Shown here: positions 43,967-52,892 of the stretch, one piece after another
Numbering within the stretch: the first letter of the stretch is position 1
Layout of the letters: each line of letters opens with the position of its first letter
Source: CAYJBH01 sp964368815
Lineage (GTDB): Bacteria > Bacillota > Clostridia > Oscillospirales > Ruminococcaceae
Assembly: GCA_964368815.1 (NCBI GenBank)
Contig: CAYJDA010000001.1
Location: 62,001-126,000, forward strand
Reading direction: 5' to 3'
Length of the DNA stretch: 64,000 nucleotides
Made by a program: the position numbers and the translations under genes
Notes under the pieces: generated by a model
What the model saw: only the letters and a program-made list of their open reading frames with translations
The model's database searches: none
Told to the model about the DNA's origin: nothing

Positions 43967-44536
43967 ATGTTAATCAGTGTTAAAAATCTTTGTAAATCTT
44001 TTGGAGAGAAAGTTGTTCTCGACAGTTATTCTGCTCAATTCCCATTAAACGGCATGAGTAGTATTATGGCACCTTCGGGGCGGGGAAAGACTACCCTTTT
44101 TCGAATAATGTTGGGCCTCGAATCGGCCGACAGCGGAATCATTGAGGGGATTGAAGGAAAAAAAATAGTCTCTGTTTTCCAGGAGGATAGGCTATGTGAA
44201 AACCTTTCAGCCGTTGCAAATATAGCCATTACCTCGCAAAAGCCAAGAGAGGATATCATATCTGCTTTAAAAGAGGTTGGGCTCGACGGCTCAATTGATT
44301 ATCCTGTATCCACACTTTCCGGTGGAATGAAACGACGAGTAGCAATACTTCGTGCCCTTTTTTCAGATGCTGAGATAATTTTGATGGATGAGCCTTTTAA
44401 AGGGCTTGATGACATCACAAAGAAACTAACCATTGCGCTGATTAAAAAGCTAACCGAGCACAAAACAGTTATTTTTGTTACGCACCTCGAAGACGAAGCA
44501 AACGAGCTTGGTTGTAAAAATAATTTGATAATGTAG
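43967..44536 (+). CDS. ABC importer ATPase, short form
   Basis: The product (189 residues) has a Walker A of APSGRGKTT, where the usual first Gly is Ala, a Q-loop in VFQEDRL, the signature LSGGMKRRVAILRAL, Walker B ILMDEPFKGLDD and the switch His in VTHLEDEA. It stops soon after, so it is clearly shorter than the 240-260 residues usual for SsuB/TauB. The catalytic residues are present, so it should be active. It starts at ATG 43967 after AAGGGTG; a GTG at 43958 is possible. The gene ends two bases before the convergent transglutaminase gene. Confidence 0.9.
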   Translation: MLISVKNLCKSFGEKVVLDSYSAQFPLNGMSSIMAPSGRGKTTLFRIMLGLESADSGIIEGIEGKKIVSVFQEDRLCENLSAVANIAITSQKPREDIISALKEVGLDGSIDYPVSTLSGGMKRRVAILRALFSDAEIILMDEPFKGLDDITKKLTIALIKKLTEHKTVIFVTHLEDEANELGCKNNLIM

Positions 44537-44538
44537 CT

Positions 44539-46878
44539 TCATTTAACATTTTTAAATGTTAAAAGGTATATTATCGGGCTCCTTGTTCGGACCACCAACC
44601 TATTAATGTTATCACGAAAAGCTACAAGTGTAGTTATATCTATAGATTCACTGTTTTCTGAATAATGAAATGCTTCAATGGTTTTAATAACCTCCTCCAT
44701 CTCATTTGAGAGGTTGGTATTAAAGTCACTACAACTGTTTGCAATTATTGTTTCATTCACCCTAAAGGGATTGTAGAGTTCATACACTCTTAACATAAAC
44801 TCTCTTAATGATTCATTTTTACGCTGTTTATATCCTATTAATGAAAGCAAATTAATTAAGTTACGGTATACAACATAAAAGTCTTTTGATTGCAACACCC
44901 TCTCAACAACGCTTTTTTTATACTTAATAAACCAAATTGGTGAAAAAGCGATAACGGCCAATACCACAAGAAATAATATAGCCCAAGCAATAACCAAAGC
45001 GTAATTGCTTTTTGATTTTTGCATGTCTGTAGTTTGTAGAATGTTCTCCTCATCGTCCGTCTCAGTTTCTTCCGGTGCCGATTGTTCCTCTTCAATTATT
45101 CCCTCGATTATTTCTGTGTCTGTTGGCTGATAATTGTTAGTGTTAGATACAGGGGAACTATCGCTGCCATAGTATGCGGCCGGAGTGGGGTCTACTGTTA
45201 CATATCCATACCCCTTAATATAGACTTCTACCCATGCATGAAGATTTTCATCGCTTACCTTTACAAATTCGTCCCCGTTAACATTTTGCACCGAATACCC
45301 CGATACATATCTACAGGGAACATCTGCCGCCCTAAGCAAAACATAAAGCGCAGCTGCAAAAGAGGTACAATATCCTTCCTTTGTTTCAAAGAGAAAGCTA
45401 TCTACAAAGTCATCACCAATAATCTCGCCCGGCGTGGTTGAGTATCGGTAGCTATTTGATAAATAATTTTCCAACAGCAACACCAGATAGTAGTTTGAAA
45501 TTGCCTCCTTTTCCTCTTCGCTATACGAAAACCGTCTTTCTTCAATAAAGCTAATTAGCTCTCGAGAATATTCTCTCAACATATTGGCTAATCTAACTGT
45601 TCTTTCGGTAACAGTGTCCGGAAGTTCACCAAGCGCCTCTATGGGAACTTGGTCGTCAGAAATAAAACCATCATGTATAACCCTAAAAAAGTCAAACAAG
45701 CCCTCTGACATAACATCATACTCAACCACGAACTCATCATTCTCTATGAAATAGTGGTCATAATATACCATGTCATAGTTATTGACTGAAAGATCTTCAG
45801 CGTCTGCGTCAATACTTTTATACCCACAAACCAGCGGAAGTATTCGACTATTATAATATATCATATTTATGGTGTAGCTACTGCTGTCTGCAATAAAGCC
45901 ACTACGGTTTGCTTTAGGTTGTTGCGGTTTATACTCGAAGATCATATTGTCTTGTGTTTTTATAAACTCTGCTCCGGTATATTTATCATATATATTTGTC
46001 CTCAGCAATAATGAGTGGTCACTTTTCACGCTAAAACGCACCGTAGCTCCCTGTGTAAGATCTCCTCCGAGCAACTGAACGTCGTTCTCAACAGCGTGGT
46101 AACGTGAGGAAAGACGATTTAACACCTCAACATTTTTCACCACTGTATCTGATGTAGTGTTAATAAAATCCACAACCTTTTCCGACCTTAGGTTAACAGG
46201 AAAAATCAGAATAATTATGCATAAAATAGTGGTTGGTAAACAGCAAAGCATGAAGCGCTTAAACTGAAAAATAAAATACCCGTCCTGTTTGTTATTAAGC
46301 TTTTTGTTCTTATAATAGCAAGCTCTACTATAGATGTAAAACAGTATTGGTATTGTTAATATAAATAATATTGTTAGATCTTTATTAAAATAGAAATAGC
46401 TAAAGCCAAAAAAAGCCGCCACTATTAATAACCACAGCATAGCGGAAAACTTAGGAGAATTTTTAAGATCAAAAAAAGGTAGTAGAATAAACGTTATTGC
46501 ACCAAAAATAGTAGTTCGAAAATAAACACCGTATTCCTCATGATAATATACATCCGGGGTAGCAAATGTATTATTTAACCAGGTGATATAACCAGATATG
46601 TTTTGCTGAATCACCTCTGCATCTGAATTAATATACAAAATAATTAATACGATGATTGAAACAGCAAATGCAACGCCCTGCACCACTTTTTCAGCGCCAA
46701 CAATTCCGATAAAAATCCATATAATTAAATTAACAAGCAGAACAAGGGGTAATGCTTCAGCATTTATGCCTAAAAAACAATACAAAAAAGCGTAGCAGAG
46801 TAGGCTTGCCAAAAGAGAAAAAACAAACCCATCTGCAATGCTACTAATATATTTATTTATTCTTTCGCCATGTTGCAT
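44539..46878 (-). CDS. Transglutaminase-like membrane protein (TgpA type)
   Basis: The product (about 779 residues) has six or so N-terminal membrane segments (to about residue 228), a long extracellular region with a transglutaminase core, whose triad is Cys504 in KEGYCTSFAA, His547 in NLHAWVEV and Asp563 in VTVDPTP, then an acidic low-complexity stretch, another membrane helix (about 644-666) and a C-terminal cytosolic domain. It is the third member of the MoxR-DUF58-transglutaminase trio. Start at ATG 46878, with a TTG one codon earlier. The physiological reaction of the family is not established. Confidence 0.88.
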   Translation of the reverse strand: MQHGERINKYISSIADGFVFSLLASLLCYAFLYCFLGINAEALPLVLLVNLIIWIFIGIVGAEKVVQGVAFAVSIIVLIILYINSDAEVIQQNISGYITWLNNTFATPDVYYHEEYGVYFRTTIFGAITFILLPFFDLKNSPKFSAMLWLLIVAAFFGFSYFYFNKDLTILFILTIPILFYIYSRACYYKNKKLNNKQDGYFIFQFKRFMLCCLPTTILCIIILIFPVNLRSEKVVDFINTTSDTVVKNVEVLNRLSSRYHAVENDVQLLGGDLTQGATVRFSVKSDHSLLLRTNIYDKYTGAEFIKTQDNMIFEYKPQQPKANRSGFIADSSSYTINMIYYNSRILPLVCGYKSIDADAEDLSVNNYDMVYYDHYFIENDEFVVEYDVMSEGLFDFFRVIHDGFISDDQVPIEALGELPDTVTERTVRLANMLREYSRELISFIEERRFSYSEEEKEAISNYYLVLLLENYLSNSYRYSTTPGEIIGDDFVDSFLFETKEGYCTSFAAALYVLLRAADVPCRYVSGYSVQNVNGDEFVKVSDENLHAWVEVYIKGYGYVTVDPTPAAYYGSDSSPVSNTNNYQPTDTEIIEGIIEEEQSAPEETETDDEENILQTTDMQKSKSNYALVIAWAILFLVVLAVIAFSPIWFIKYKKSVVERVLQSKDFYVVYRNLINLLSLIGYKQRKNESLREFMLRVYELYNPFRVNETIIANSCSDFNTNLSNEMEEVIKTIEAFHYSENSESIDITTLVAFRDNINRLVVRTRSPIIYLLTFKNVK

Positions 46879-46886
46879 CAACTCTC

Positions 46887-48026
46887 TTATTCCTGGTTTT
46901 TTATTTCACAAAGCATTGACTCATCAGCTATGATTACGTTAACACTTCCGTTGTTTTTTAAGGTGTTAGCTATTTTTTCATAATATTTTACACCTTCATC
47001 AACCAAAAAAATCATACTAAAGTCTGCAAGATTATTGATATATGAAACATCTGCATCTGCTCGATATTTTGATAGTATCAACACCGTGGGTAACCCGGTT
47101 GCTATAACTTTAGACGCTTCGGTTATTATGATATCACCACCGATATGAAGTGCAAGTTCTGATGGCATTGACATATTATTATCTTTAATAAAACTAACCT
47201 CGTATCCATCATAAAAATACAAATGTGTTGCCTCTTTGCCATAGTTGGTGTAGAATTCCTCCACAGCGAGTGCCGCCTCGGCTACAACCTCCCTTGCATC
47301 ATTAGTATAATAATCCAGAAATATATTGTAGTTAAACCCCGGCTGAGTTCTTGCGTGCTCTCTAACTACCGCCTTATTCATTGTGGCAGATTTTTTATAG
47401 TTTATTAGATTAAGTGGGTCACCCGGTGTGTACTCTCTGTTACCTACTAAATCGCCGAGTTCGTATTTGTGCAGTGGAGTGTCAAGCGAAACTGTGTTTA
47501 TGTCGTTTTTAAATACATCTATCAGAGTTAAGGTTCTAACTATCGGAACAACAAGGCAGGCAAGCGCTTTGTTGTTAATATCATTTACCAACTGCTTTCT
47601 ATAAAATATTCCAAAAACACTTTTACTGTAAACACTATGTACCGTTATTTGTTTTTCTCCTATTTTATCCTGCAACAACTCAATTGCAAAACTGTTCTCG
47701 TAGAAGTTATAGTAGTTTGTTTTTCCGTTTAACTTTATTGAATAGCACCGATAGCATCGTCTGTTGCTTTCCACCGTAACATTTAGATACACCTTAGAGT
47801 AGCATTCGGTTGAGCGGATATTAATTTTTTGTAATATCACGGGTTTTCTTATATAAATAAAAAGATATGCTAAATCAATAAGCATAATCAAGGTAAAAAA
47901 AATGAAGCTGATCCATAAAATGTAGTTGCCAAAATAGAGACTGGCAGCAAGATTTACTACCAGTAACAGCGCAAAAGGAATAATTTGTTTTTTTGGTTTT
48001 TTATTGCCTATTTTAAATAAACTCAC
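46887..48026 (-). CDS. DUF58 family protein
   Basis: The product (about 379 residues) has two N-terminal membrane helices followed by a beta-rich region and the DUF58 signature VGNREYTPGDPLNLINYKKSA, leading into a von Willebrand-A-like domain. I start at GTG 48026, since the GTG three codons upstream falls on the ribosome binding site AAGGTGG. It lies between the MoxR ATPase and the transglutaminase gene with gaps of 12 and 8 bases. Confidence 0.9.
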   Translation of the reverse strand: MSLFKIGNKKPKKQIIPFALLLVVNLAASLYFGNYILWISFIFFTLIMLIDLAYLFIYIRKPVILQKINIRSTECYSKVYLNVTVESNRRCYRCYSIKLNGKTNYYNFYENSFAIELLQDKIGEKQITVHSVYSKSVFGIFYRKQLVNDINNKALACLVVPIVRTLTLIDVFKNDINTVSLDTPLHKYELGDLVGNREYTPGDPLNLINYKKSATMNKAVVREHARTQPGFNYNIFLDYYTNDAREVVAEAALAVEEFYTNYGKEATHLYFYDGYEVSFIKDNNMSMPSELALHIGGDIIITEASKVIATGLPTVLILSKYRADADVSYINNLADFSMIFLVDEGVKYYEKIANTLKNNGSVNVIIADESMLCEIKNQE

Positions 48027-48038
48027 CCAACCCACCTT

Positions 48039-48956
48039 TTAAACCGGTGTTTGCTCCGTTATCTCTTCAATCAACTTTCTTGAATACATTGTTTTTTGAA
48101 CACCTTTTAGCTGAGATGCCAAAATTATCCGGTGTGACAAGACATAAGATGACAGCGTTTTTATATCATCCGGCACTACATAATCTCTACCCATAATATA
48201 CGCTCTCGCCTTTGCACAGTGCATTAATGCAAGTGAGGCGCGAGGAGAACACCCAAGAGAAATCTTAGTGTGATTTCTCGTTGCCGTTGTAATTCTTAAA
48301 ATGTACTCCATTATAGGCTCTCTTACCTTAACCTCTCCCACCGCTTTTCTCATATCTAGAATTTCATTAATGTCAAGAACCGTATTAACATCCGGCATAT
48401 TTGCAGGGTTATTAAATCGAGAGAGAATTAACTTCTCGTTTTCAAGATTAGGGTATCCCATAGAGATTCGCATGGTAAATCTATCCAGCTGTGCCTCCGG
48501 CAACGAAGTTGTTCCAACATTCTCTACAGGATTTTGCGTGGCTATAACCATAAAAGGAGAAGGAACATCATATCTGTTTCCGTCTACAGTCACTTCATTC
48601 TCCTGCATTACCTCGAGCAGTGCTGATTGTGTTTTTGGTGAGGCTCGGTTAATCTCGTCTACCAGTAATAAATTTGTCATAACCGGACCTTTAACATAGC
48701 TTGATTTGCCGGTGCCTATGTCAAAAACACTAAAACCTAATATATCGCCCGGCATAATATCCGGGGTACACTGAACTCTTTTATAGTCTACATTGCAACA
48801 TCTTGCTAAAGTAGCTGCGAGCAGAGTTTTTCCAACACCCGGAACATCTTCAATTAATAAATGTCCGTTTGCAAGCAAACAAATTAGCGTCAACAAGCTT
48901 GACTCACCGTCTCCGGCAATCACCTTGGCTAGCTCATCAAACACTTTTTTAACCAT
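48039..48956 (-). CDS. MoxR-family AAA+ ATPase
   Basis: The 305-residue protein has Walker A EDVPGVGKTLLA (about 37-48), Walker B LLLVDEINRA (about 97-106), sensor 1 VIATQNPVENVGT and an AAA lid at the C-terminus. MoxR ATPases act as chaperones that activate partner proteins; the two downstream genes are the usual partners. The start follows AAAAGGGTGA. It is first in the three-gene operon. Confidence 0.95.
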   Translation of the reverse strand: MVKKVFDELAKVIAGDGESSLLTLICLLANGHLLIEDVPGVGKTLLAATLARCCNVDYKRVQCTPDIMPGDILGFSVFDIGTGKSSYVKGPVMTNLLLVDEINRASPKTQSALLEVMQENEVTVDGNRYDVPSPFMVIATQNPVENVGTTSLPEAQLDRFTMRISMGYPNLENEKLILSRFNNPANMPDVNTVLDINEILDMRKAVGEVKVREPIMEYILRITTATRNHTKISLGCSPRASLALMHCAKARAYIMGRDYVVPDDIKTLSSYVLSHRIILASQLKGVQKTMYSRKLIEEITEQTPV

Positions 48957-48996
48957 TTGTTCACCCTTTTAAAACCAACTTTTTAAACCTGTATAT

Positions 48997-49025
48997 ATTT
49001 TAACACAGGTTAAATTAACAATCAA
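48997..49025 (-). promoter_or_regulatory. Predicted sigma-A promoter of the MoxR operon with flanking inverted repeat
   Basis: On the minus strand TTGATT (49025-49020), 17 bases, TAAAAT (49002-48997). A perfect 7-base inverted repeat, AACCTGT and ACAGGTT, at 48986-48992 and 49005-49011, brackets the -10 element and could be a repressor site. Confidence 0.5.
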
Positions 49026-49082
49026 CTTGTTTTTATATAACATTCCTTTTTTTGAACGAGGATGGCTTTTATCCGTAACGAT

Positions 49083-49646
49083 TCAAAAACCATTTATTAA
49101 AAGCCTAAGGCCTACTAAAGCAAGAACAATCCCTCCGAAAACTTCTGCTTTACTATTTAACTTTGTGCCTATATTTTTACCAACTACCACCGCAATAAAA
49201 CAAATAATGAAGGTTATCACTGCTATAATTACCGACGATTTTAGCATAAAAAACATCGAGTGTCTGCCAAGTGTCACCCCAATACTCAATGCATCTATAC
49301 TCGTACTTAAGGCTTGTAAAACAACAATTTTGTGTGTCAATTCCAGCTTGTTTTTTAAACTATCTTCACAACCACGACCTTTAACAGAATCAATTATCAT
49401 CTTAGTGCCTATTGCAAAAAGTAGGACAAATGCAATTATATGATTGTAGCGAAAAACAGAATCAGGTAGCAGTCCAATTCCAAAATATCCTATTAGCGGC
49501 ATTATACCCTGAAATATTGCAAAAGGAAGAACGATTTTCACCGATTTTAAAAGCCTTGGTCTATATAGTAAACCACTTACCGTACATACGCAGCTTGCAT
49601 CAATCGCAAGTCCGATGCCAAGCAATACCACCTCAATTATCGTCAT
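49083..49646 (-). CDS. MntP/YtaF-family manganese efflux-like membrane protein
   Basis: The 187-residue membrane protein has six hydrophobic segments in two halves, each with a conserved aspartate motif: GLAIDASCVCTVSGL (about 12-26) and STSIDALSIGVTLG (about 114-127). This is the MntP (DUF204) pattern of Mn2+ exporters. The cysteine-containing variant of the first motif is a small departure. It begins 17 bases after the glycosyltransferase gene and is probably cotranscribed with it. Confidence 0.85.
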   Translation of the reverse strand: MTIIEVVLLGIGLAIDASCVCTVSGLLYRPRLLKSVKIVLPFAIFQGIMPLIGYFGIGLLPDSVFRYNHIIAFVLLFAIGTKMIIDSVKGRGCEDSLKNKLELTHKIVVLQALSTSIDALSIGVTLGRHSMFFMLKSSVIIAVITFIICFIAVVVGKNIGTKLNSKAEVFGGIVLALVGLRLLINGF

Positions 49647-49663
49647 TCAGCTATCTCCCATCA

Positions 49664-51379
49664 TCATTTATCTGAATATTGTTTTTTGGAACTGTCGAGA
49701 TAATTCTGCAGTTCTTCATTGTTGTAAAGGTGTTCAACATCTTTTAATATATCACTATAAAATTTACGCATTTCGCAAAGTGTTACGCAGAAGTTCAGAT
49801 TTTCGTTATTAAAAAAAGCTTTGTTATACTCCGCATAGCTTTCTTCTCTTTTTTTCATAACCTGTTCATTAGCATCCTGAACAAAAACAGAGGTGATTCT
49901 TTTAACATCTGCTGAGTTTTTGCCACTGAATTTAGCGTTTTTATAAAATTTTAACCACATCGCCCAGTCTTCATGTGCATCTAAACCCTCTTCTAACCCT
50001 CCGCACCTAGAAAACAATTCACGCCTGAACATGCCTGTTTGTATTGGAATTCTGCATTTTTGACACATTGTAAAAACATCTATCCTATCAAACACCATGG
50101 GCTCTAATCGAATCAGCATATTCGATGTGTTATCGTAAAATGCGGCAACAGCACTTCCTAAAACAACCTCAACCTCAGGTTTTTTTTCGGTCTCAGACAG
50201 CATACATTCTATATGCTCAGGATATAAGTAGTCATCATCGTCAAGAAAAAAACACCATTCACCTGTTGCATTTGCAAGACCTACATTGCCGTTGATACTC
50301 CTCCCCTTTTGTATCCCATCACTTAAGTATTTAATGTCGAGATCTGGAAAGGCATCTAACACAATACTTTTAGACCGCTCAATGCCGTCCTCGCAAACTA
50401 AAATCTCAATGTTTTTATAGGTCTGATTTTTAAGTGATTTTAATGCTCTTAAAAGAAATTGCGACCGATTATAGGTGCGTACTATAACGCTGACCTTAGG
50501 ATTTGTTTGCAATTCGGTTTGCTCATAAGGCATTCTTACTAATGAAAATATTTTATTTAAATCGTGCTTATTATTACTGAGATACTTTCGATGCTTGTAT
50601 CTGTATGCAGATACTGCCGGGATATATTTTAGCTGTAATAAAAACCTTTTAATCAGTAGCTTTCTAACATTATCAAAATGAACAGGACTTTTTAATGCAT
50701 TGATAAAGGTTTTATATCCATTTAAAATTTCTTTGCGAGTGCAAAACTTGTGTTTTAATAACAATATTTCCGAAATTGAATCTATATACCCATCAGCTAC
50801 ATTTTTGTTTTTATCACTGTTATAAACAAAACACTCCGGCATATAGGCTATCCTTTTTCCTGCACTAGCAATTCGATAGCAAAAGTCAGCATCACTCAGC
50901 ACTCTGTTAAAGCGTGTGTCAAATCCTTTTTCGGCAGTAAAAAAATCACGTTTAATAGCTATAGCATTGCAATCGGCTATTTGCGTTTCTAATGTAATCG
51001 GATCATAAAATTGAACTGTTTCATACGGCAACATCCGACTTTCAAAGGCTACAACATCGCTATCGTAGCTATTAATGTTTTCCTCAAGACGCAGAAAATA
51101 ATCTACAGGCAGTTCGATACTATCCGCAAAAAATAAGATTAGCGGTGCACTTCCCATTGCAGCACCTGCATTTCTTCGCATACCGCAGGTGTCAGCCGAT
51201 GTCGTCATTTTAATGTCAGCAAATCCTATGCTTTTTATGTTAAGTTGGTTAAGGTTTATTTCGTTGGAACATACAAGAAAAAGATTAATGTCTTGCGCTC
51301 TTCCTGTATTGTTCAAGGATGCAACAAATTTCCCAACATTTTCTAAGCTGTCAACTGCAACCACAATATCAAATTTCAC
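49664..51379 (-). CDS. Two-domain family 2 glycosyltransferase
   Basis: The 571-residue protein has two GT-A-like parts. The N-terminal part (about 1-230) begins KFDIVVAVDS and ends with DADFCYRIASAGKRIAYMP. The second (from about 302) begins VSVIVRTYNRSQFLLRALKS and has the metal-binding FFLDDDDYLYPEHIE. I start at GTG 51379 behind GGGGAAA; an upstream ATG at 51439 lies on the predicted promoter. No signal peptide is seen, so it is cytosolic and acts on a lipid- or protein-linked acceptor. Substrate unknown. Confidence 0.85.
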   Translation of the reverse strand: MKFDIVVAVDSLENVGKFVASLNNTGRAQDINLFLVCSNEINLNQLNIKSIGFADIKMTTSADTCGMRRNAGAAMGSAPLILFFADSIELPVDYFLRLEENINSYDSDVVAFESRMLPYETVQFYDPITLETQIADCNAIAIKRDFFTAEKGFDTRFNRVLSDADFCYRIASAGKRIAYMPECFVYNSDKNKNVADGYIDSISEILLLKHKFCTRKEILNGYKTFINALKSPVHFDNVRKLLIKRFLLQLKYIPAVSAYRYKHRKYLSNNKHDLNKIFSLVRMPYEQTELQTNPKVSVIVRTYNRSQFLLRALKSLKNQTYKNIEILVCEDGIERSKSIVLDAFPDLDIKYLSDGIQKGRSINGNVGLANATGEWCFFLDDDDYLYPEHIECMLSETEKKPEVEVVLGSAVAAFYDNTSNMLIRLEPMVFDRIDVFTMCQKCRIPIQTGMFRRELFSRCGGLEEGLDAHEDWAMWLKFYKNAKFSGKNSADVKRITSVFVQDANEQVMKKREESYAEYNKAFFNNENLNFCVTLCEMRKFYSDILKDVEHLYNNEELQNYLDSSKKQYSDK

Positions 51380-51410
51380 AATGTTTCCCCATGATAATAT
51401 TAATAAGCAT

Positions 51411-51439
51411 AGCATACCACAACGACAAAAGAATAACAA
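51411..51439 (-). promoter_or_regulatory. Possible promoter of the glycosyltransferase gene
   Basis: On the minus strand TTGTTA (51439-51434), 17 bases, TATGCT (51416-51411); both are four-of-six matches. Confidence 0.4.
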
Positions 51440-51511
51440 TATATTTCAATATATCTTGAAAAAGTTTTTGTACGAATGTCAATGAGGATATATTTGCATT
51501 TCCGATTTCTC

Positions 51512-51540
51512 TTGACATCATTTATTTTATATATTATAAT
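51512..51540 (+). promoter_or_regulatory. Consensus sigma-A promoter of thiT
   Basis: TTGACA (51512-51517), 17 bases, TATAAT (51535-51540): a perfect match in both boxes. The expected transcript start, near 51547, coincides with the 5' edge of the TPP aptamer. Confidence 0.8.
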
Positions 51541-51545
51541 TAATG

Positions 51546-51630
51546 AAACAGAACAGGGGTGCCTTCGGCTGAGATGCGAATTTCGTGAACCCTTAAACCT
51601 GATCCGGATAATGCCGGCGTAGGAAGTTTA
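51546..51630 (+). promoter_or_regulatory. TPP riboswitch (THI element)
   Basis: The aptamer core is clear: GGGGTGCC (51556-51563), GCTGAGATG (51568-51576), ACCC then AACCTGATC (51596-51604) and GGATAATGCCGGCGTAGG (51605-51622), with AAAC/GTTT at the base as P1. Thiamin diphosphate binding should favour the terminator at 51642 and so reduce expression of the thiamin uptake gene downstream. Confidence 0.95.
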
Positions 51631-51641
51631 AATTTGCTTTT

Positions 51642-51673
51642 ACGACTGCGTTATTATCCGCAGTCGTTTTTTT
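51642..51673 (+). terminator. Riboswitch-controlled terminator before thiT
   Basis: ACGACTGCG (51642-51650) pairs with CGCAGTCGT (51659-51667), followed by seven T (51667-51673). It stands between the TPP aptamer and the ribosome binding site GGAGG of thiT, the usual expression platform. Confidence 0.85.
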
Positions 51674-51686
51674 ATGGAGGTAACAT

Positions 51687-52304
51687 ATGAACACAAAAAC
51701 AAAAACTCTTGTAGAATCTGCAGTTTTAATCGCTATTGCCACCGTTTTAAGTATATTCCCACGCTTTGAAGGTTTGTGGGCAAACGGTGGTAGCATAACA
51801 GTTTGCAGTATGCTACCAATAATTATGATTAGCTATAAACATGGCATAAAGTGGGGATTATTAGCAGGTTTTGTTTTTAGCCTTTTGCAGCTTGTCACCA
51901 GTGGTTTCGTCTCTGCCGGCACGAGCATATTTATAGTTGTTTTATCTCTTTTGCTAGACTATCTCCTTCCCTACACCATTATCGGCTTAGGAGGAATATT
52001 TAAAAGAAAATTATCCGATCCATCAGTTGCAATGGCATTCGGAACCGTATTTGTTATGACCTTGCGGTACATATGCCATCTTTTAAGCGGAAACTTTCTG
52101 TGGAAAAGCATTGAATATGCACAGTCCGAGGTTGCGACATTGGGCGGAATAGGTGAATGGGCTTTGGGTTCTTTTAGCGGTGATAGTCTGTTTAATTTTT
52201 ACAACATAGTTTATAACGGTTCGTATATGCTTCCAGAATTAATAATAACCGTTATTGGCTCATTACTAATCGGAAAAATATTTGATAAACAACTATCAAG
52301 CTAA
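51687..52304 (+). CDS. thiT: Thiamin ECF transporter S component
   Basis: The 205-residue membrane protein with about six helices matches ThiT: ESAVLIAIATVLSIFP at the N-terminus, FEGLWANGGSIT with the thiamin-contacting Trp/Gly region, and helix 6 with YNGSYMLPELIITVIGSLL (split after 19). Control by a TPP riboswitch supports the assignment. It would use shared EcfAA'T energising subunits, which are not in the window. Confidence 0.95.
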   Translation: MNTKTKTLVESAVLIAIATVLSIFPRFEGLWANGGSITVCSMLPIIMISYKHGIKWGLLAGFVFSLLQLVTSGFVSAGTSIFIVVLSLLLDYLLPYTIIGLGGIFKRKLSDPSVAMAFGTVFVMTLRYICHLLSGNFLWKSIEYAQSEVATLGGIGEWALGSFSGDSLFNFYNIVYNGSYMLPELIITVIGSLLIGKIFDKQLSS

Positions 52305-52307
52305 TTC

Positions 52308-52336
52308 TTGCATTTTGTATTTCTATGCTGTATAAT
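52308..52336 (+). promoter_or_regulatory. Predicted sigma-A promoter of the second ECF operon
   Basis: TTGCAT (52308-52313), 17 bases, TATAAT (52331-52336), 32 bases before the ATG at 52368, starting four bases after the thiT stop. It makes the following operon independent of the TPP riboswitch. Confidence 0.7.
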
Positions 52337-52367
52337 TAATTAAAACAAATAGAATAGAAGGTAAATC

Positions 52368-52892
52368 ATGCTTAAAACCAAAGATATAACAACACTCGGA
52401 CTTTTTCTCGCTATCGGGTTGATACTTCCATATATTACGGGACATGCATTTGGAATACCCGGAACGGTATTGTTGCCGATGCATATACCGGTAATTCTAA
52501 TCGGTTTTTTATATGGTCCATTAATCGGCGTCATTCTTGGCGTTACTATACCAACACTTTCATTTTTACTAACCGGAATGCCAAGCGCCATTATGCTCCC
52601 AATAATGCTGGTTGAGCTTGGAATCTATGGGTTTGTATGTGGTTTGCTTAGCAATAAATTTAAGCTGAACAGCTACATCAGTTTACTGTCTGCTATGATA
52701 GCAGGACGAATCGGATATCTTTTAACGCTTTACTTCCTTACAGATATTTTGGGTATGGAATCTTTTGGAAAAGTTGCCTCGGTTATTACTGCTGTTGTAA
52801 CCGGTTTACCCGGAATTGCCATCCAAATTGTATTTATACCTATTTTAGTTAAAGTGTTAAGGGGTTTTATCCGTGCAGAACAAACTGTTTGA
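52368..52892 (+). CDS. ECF transporter S component, unknown substrate
   Basis: The 174-residue membrane protein has five or six helices with an S-component look: TTLGLFLAIGLILPYITG, then IPVILIGFLYGPLIGVILG and PSAIMLPIMLVELGIYGF, with small-residue motifs near helix 1 that dock on EcfT. The vitamin bound cannot be told; linkage to DUF1893, a RibD-like reductase and a nucleoside hydrolase suggests a nucleoside- or pyrimidine-derived ligand, which is inference. The next gene starts 20 bases before its stop. Confidence 0.82.
   Translation: MLKTKDITTLGLFLAIGLILPYITGHAFGIPGTVLLPMHIPVILIGFLYGPLIGVILGVTIPTLSFLLTGMPSAIMLPIMLVELGIYGFVCGLLSNKFKLNSYISLLSAMIAGRIGYLLTLYFLTDILGMESFGKVASVITAVVTGLPGIAIQIVFIPILVKVLRGFIRAEQTV

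Noticed and set aside
44542..44563. Palindrome TTTAACATTT/AAATGTTAAA between the ATPase and transglutaminase genes
   Set aside because: It is AT-only apart from two pairs, has a two-base loop, falls in the last codons of the transglutaminase gene and lacks a T run, so I do not call it a terminator.
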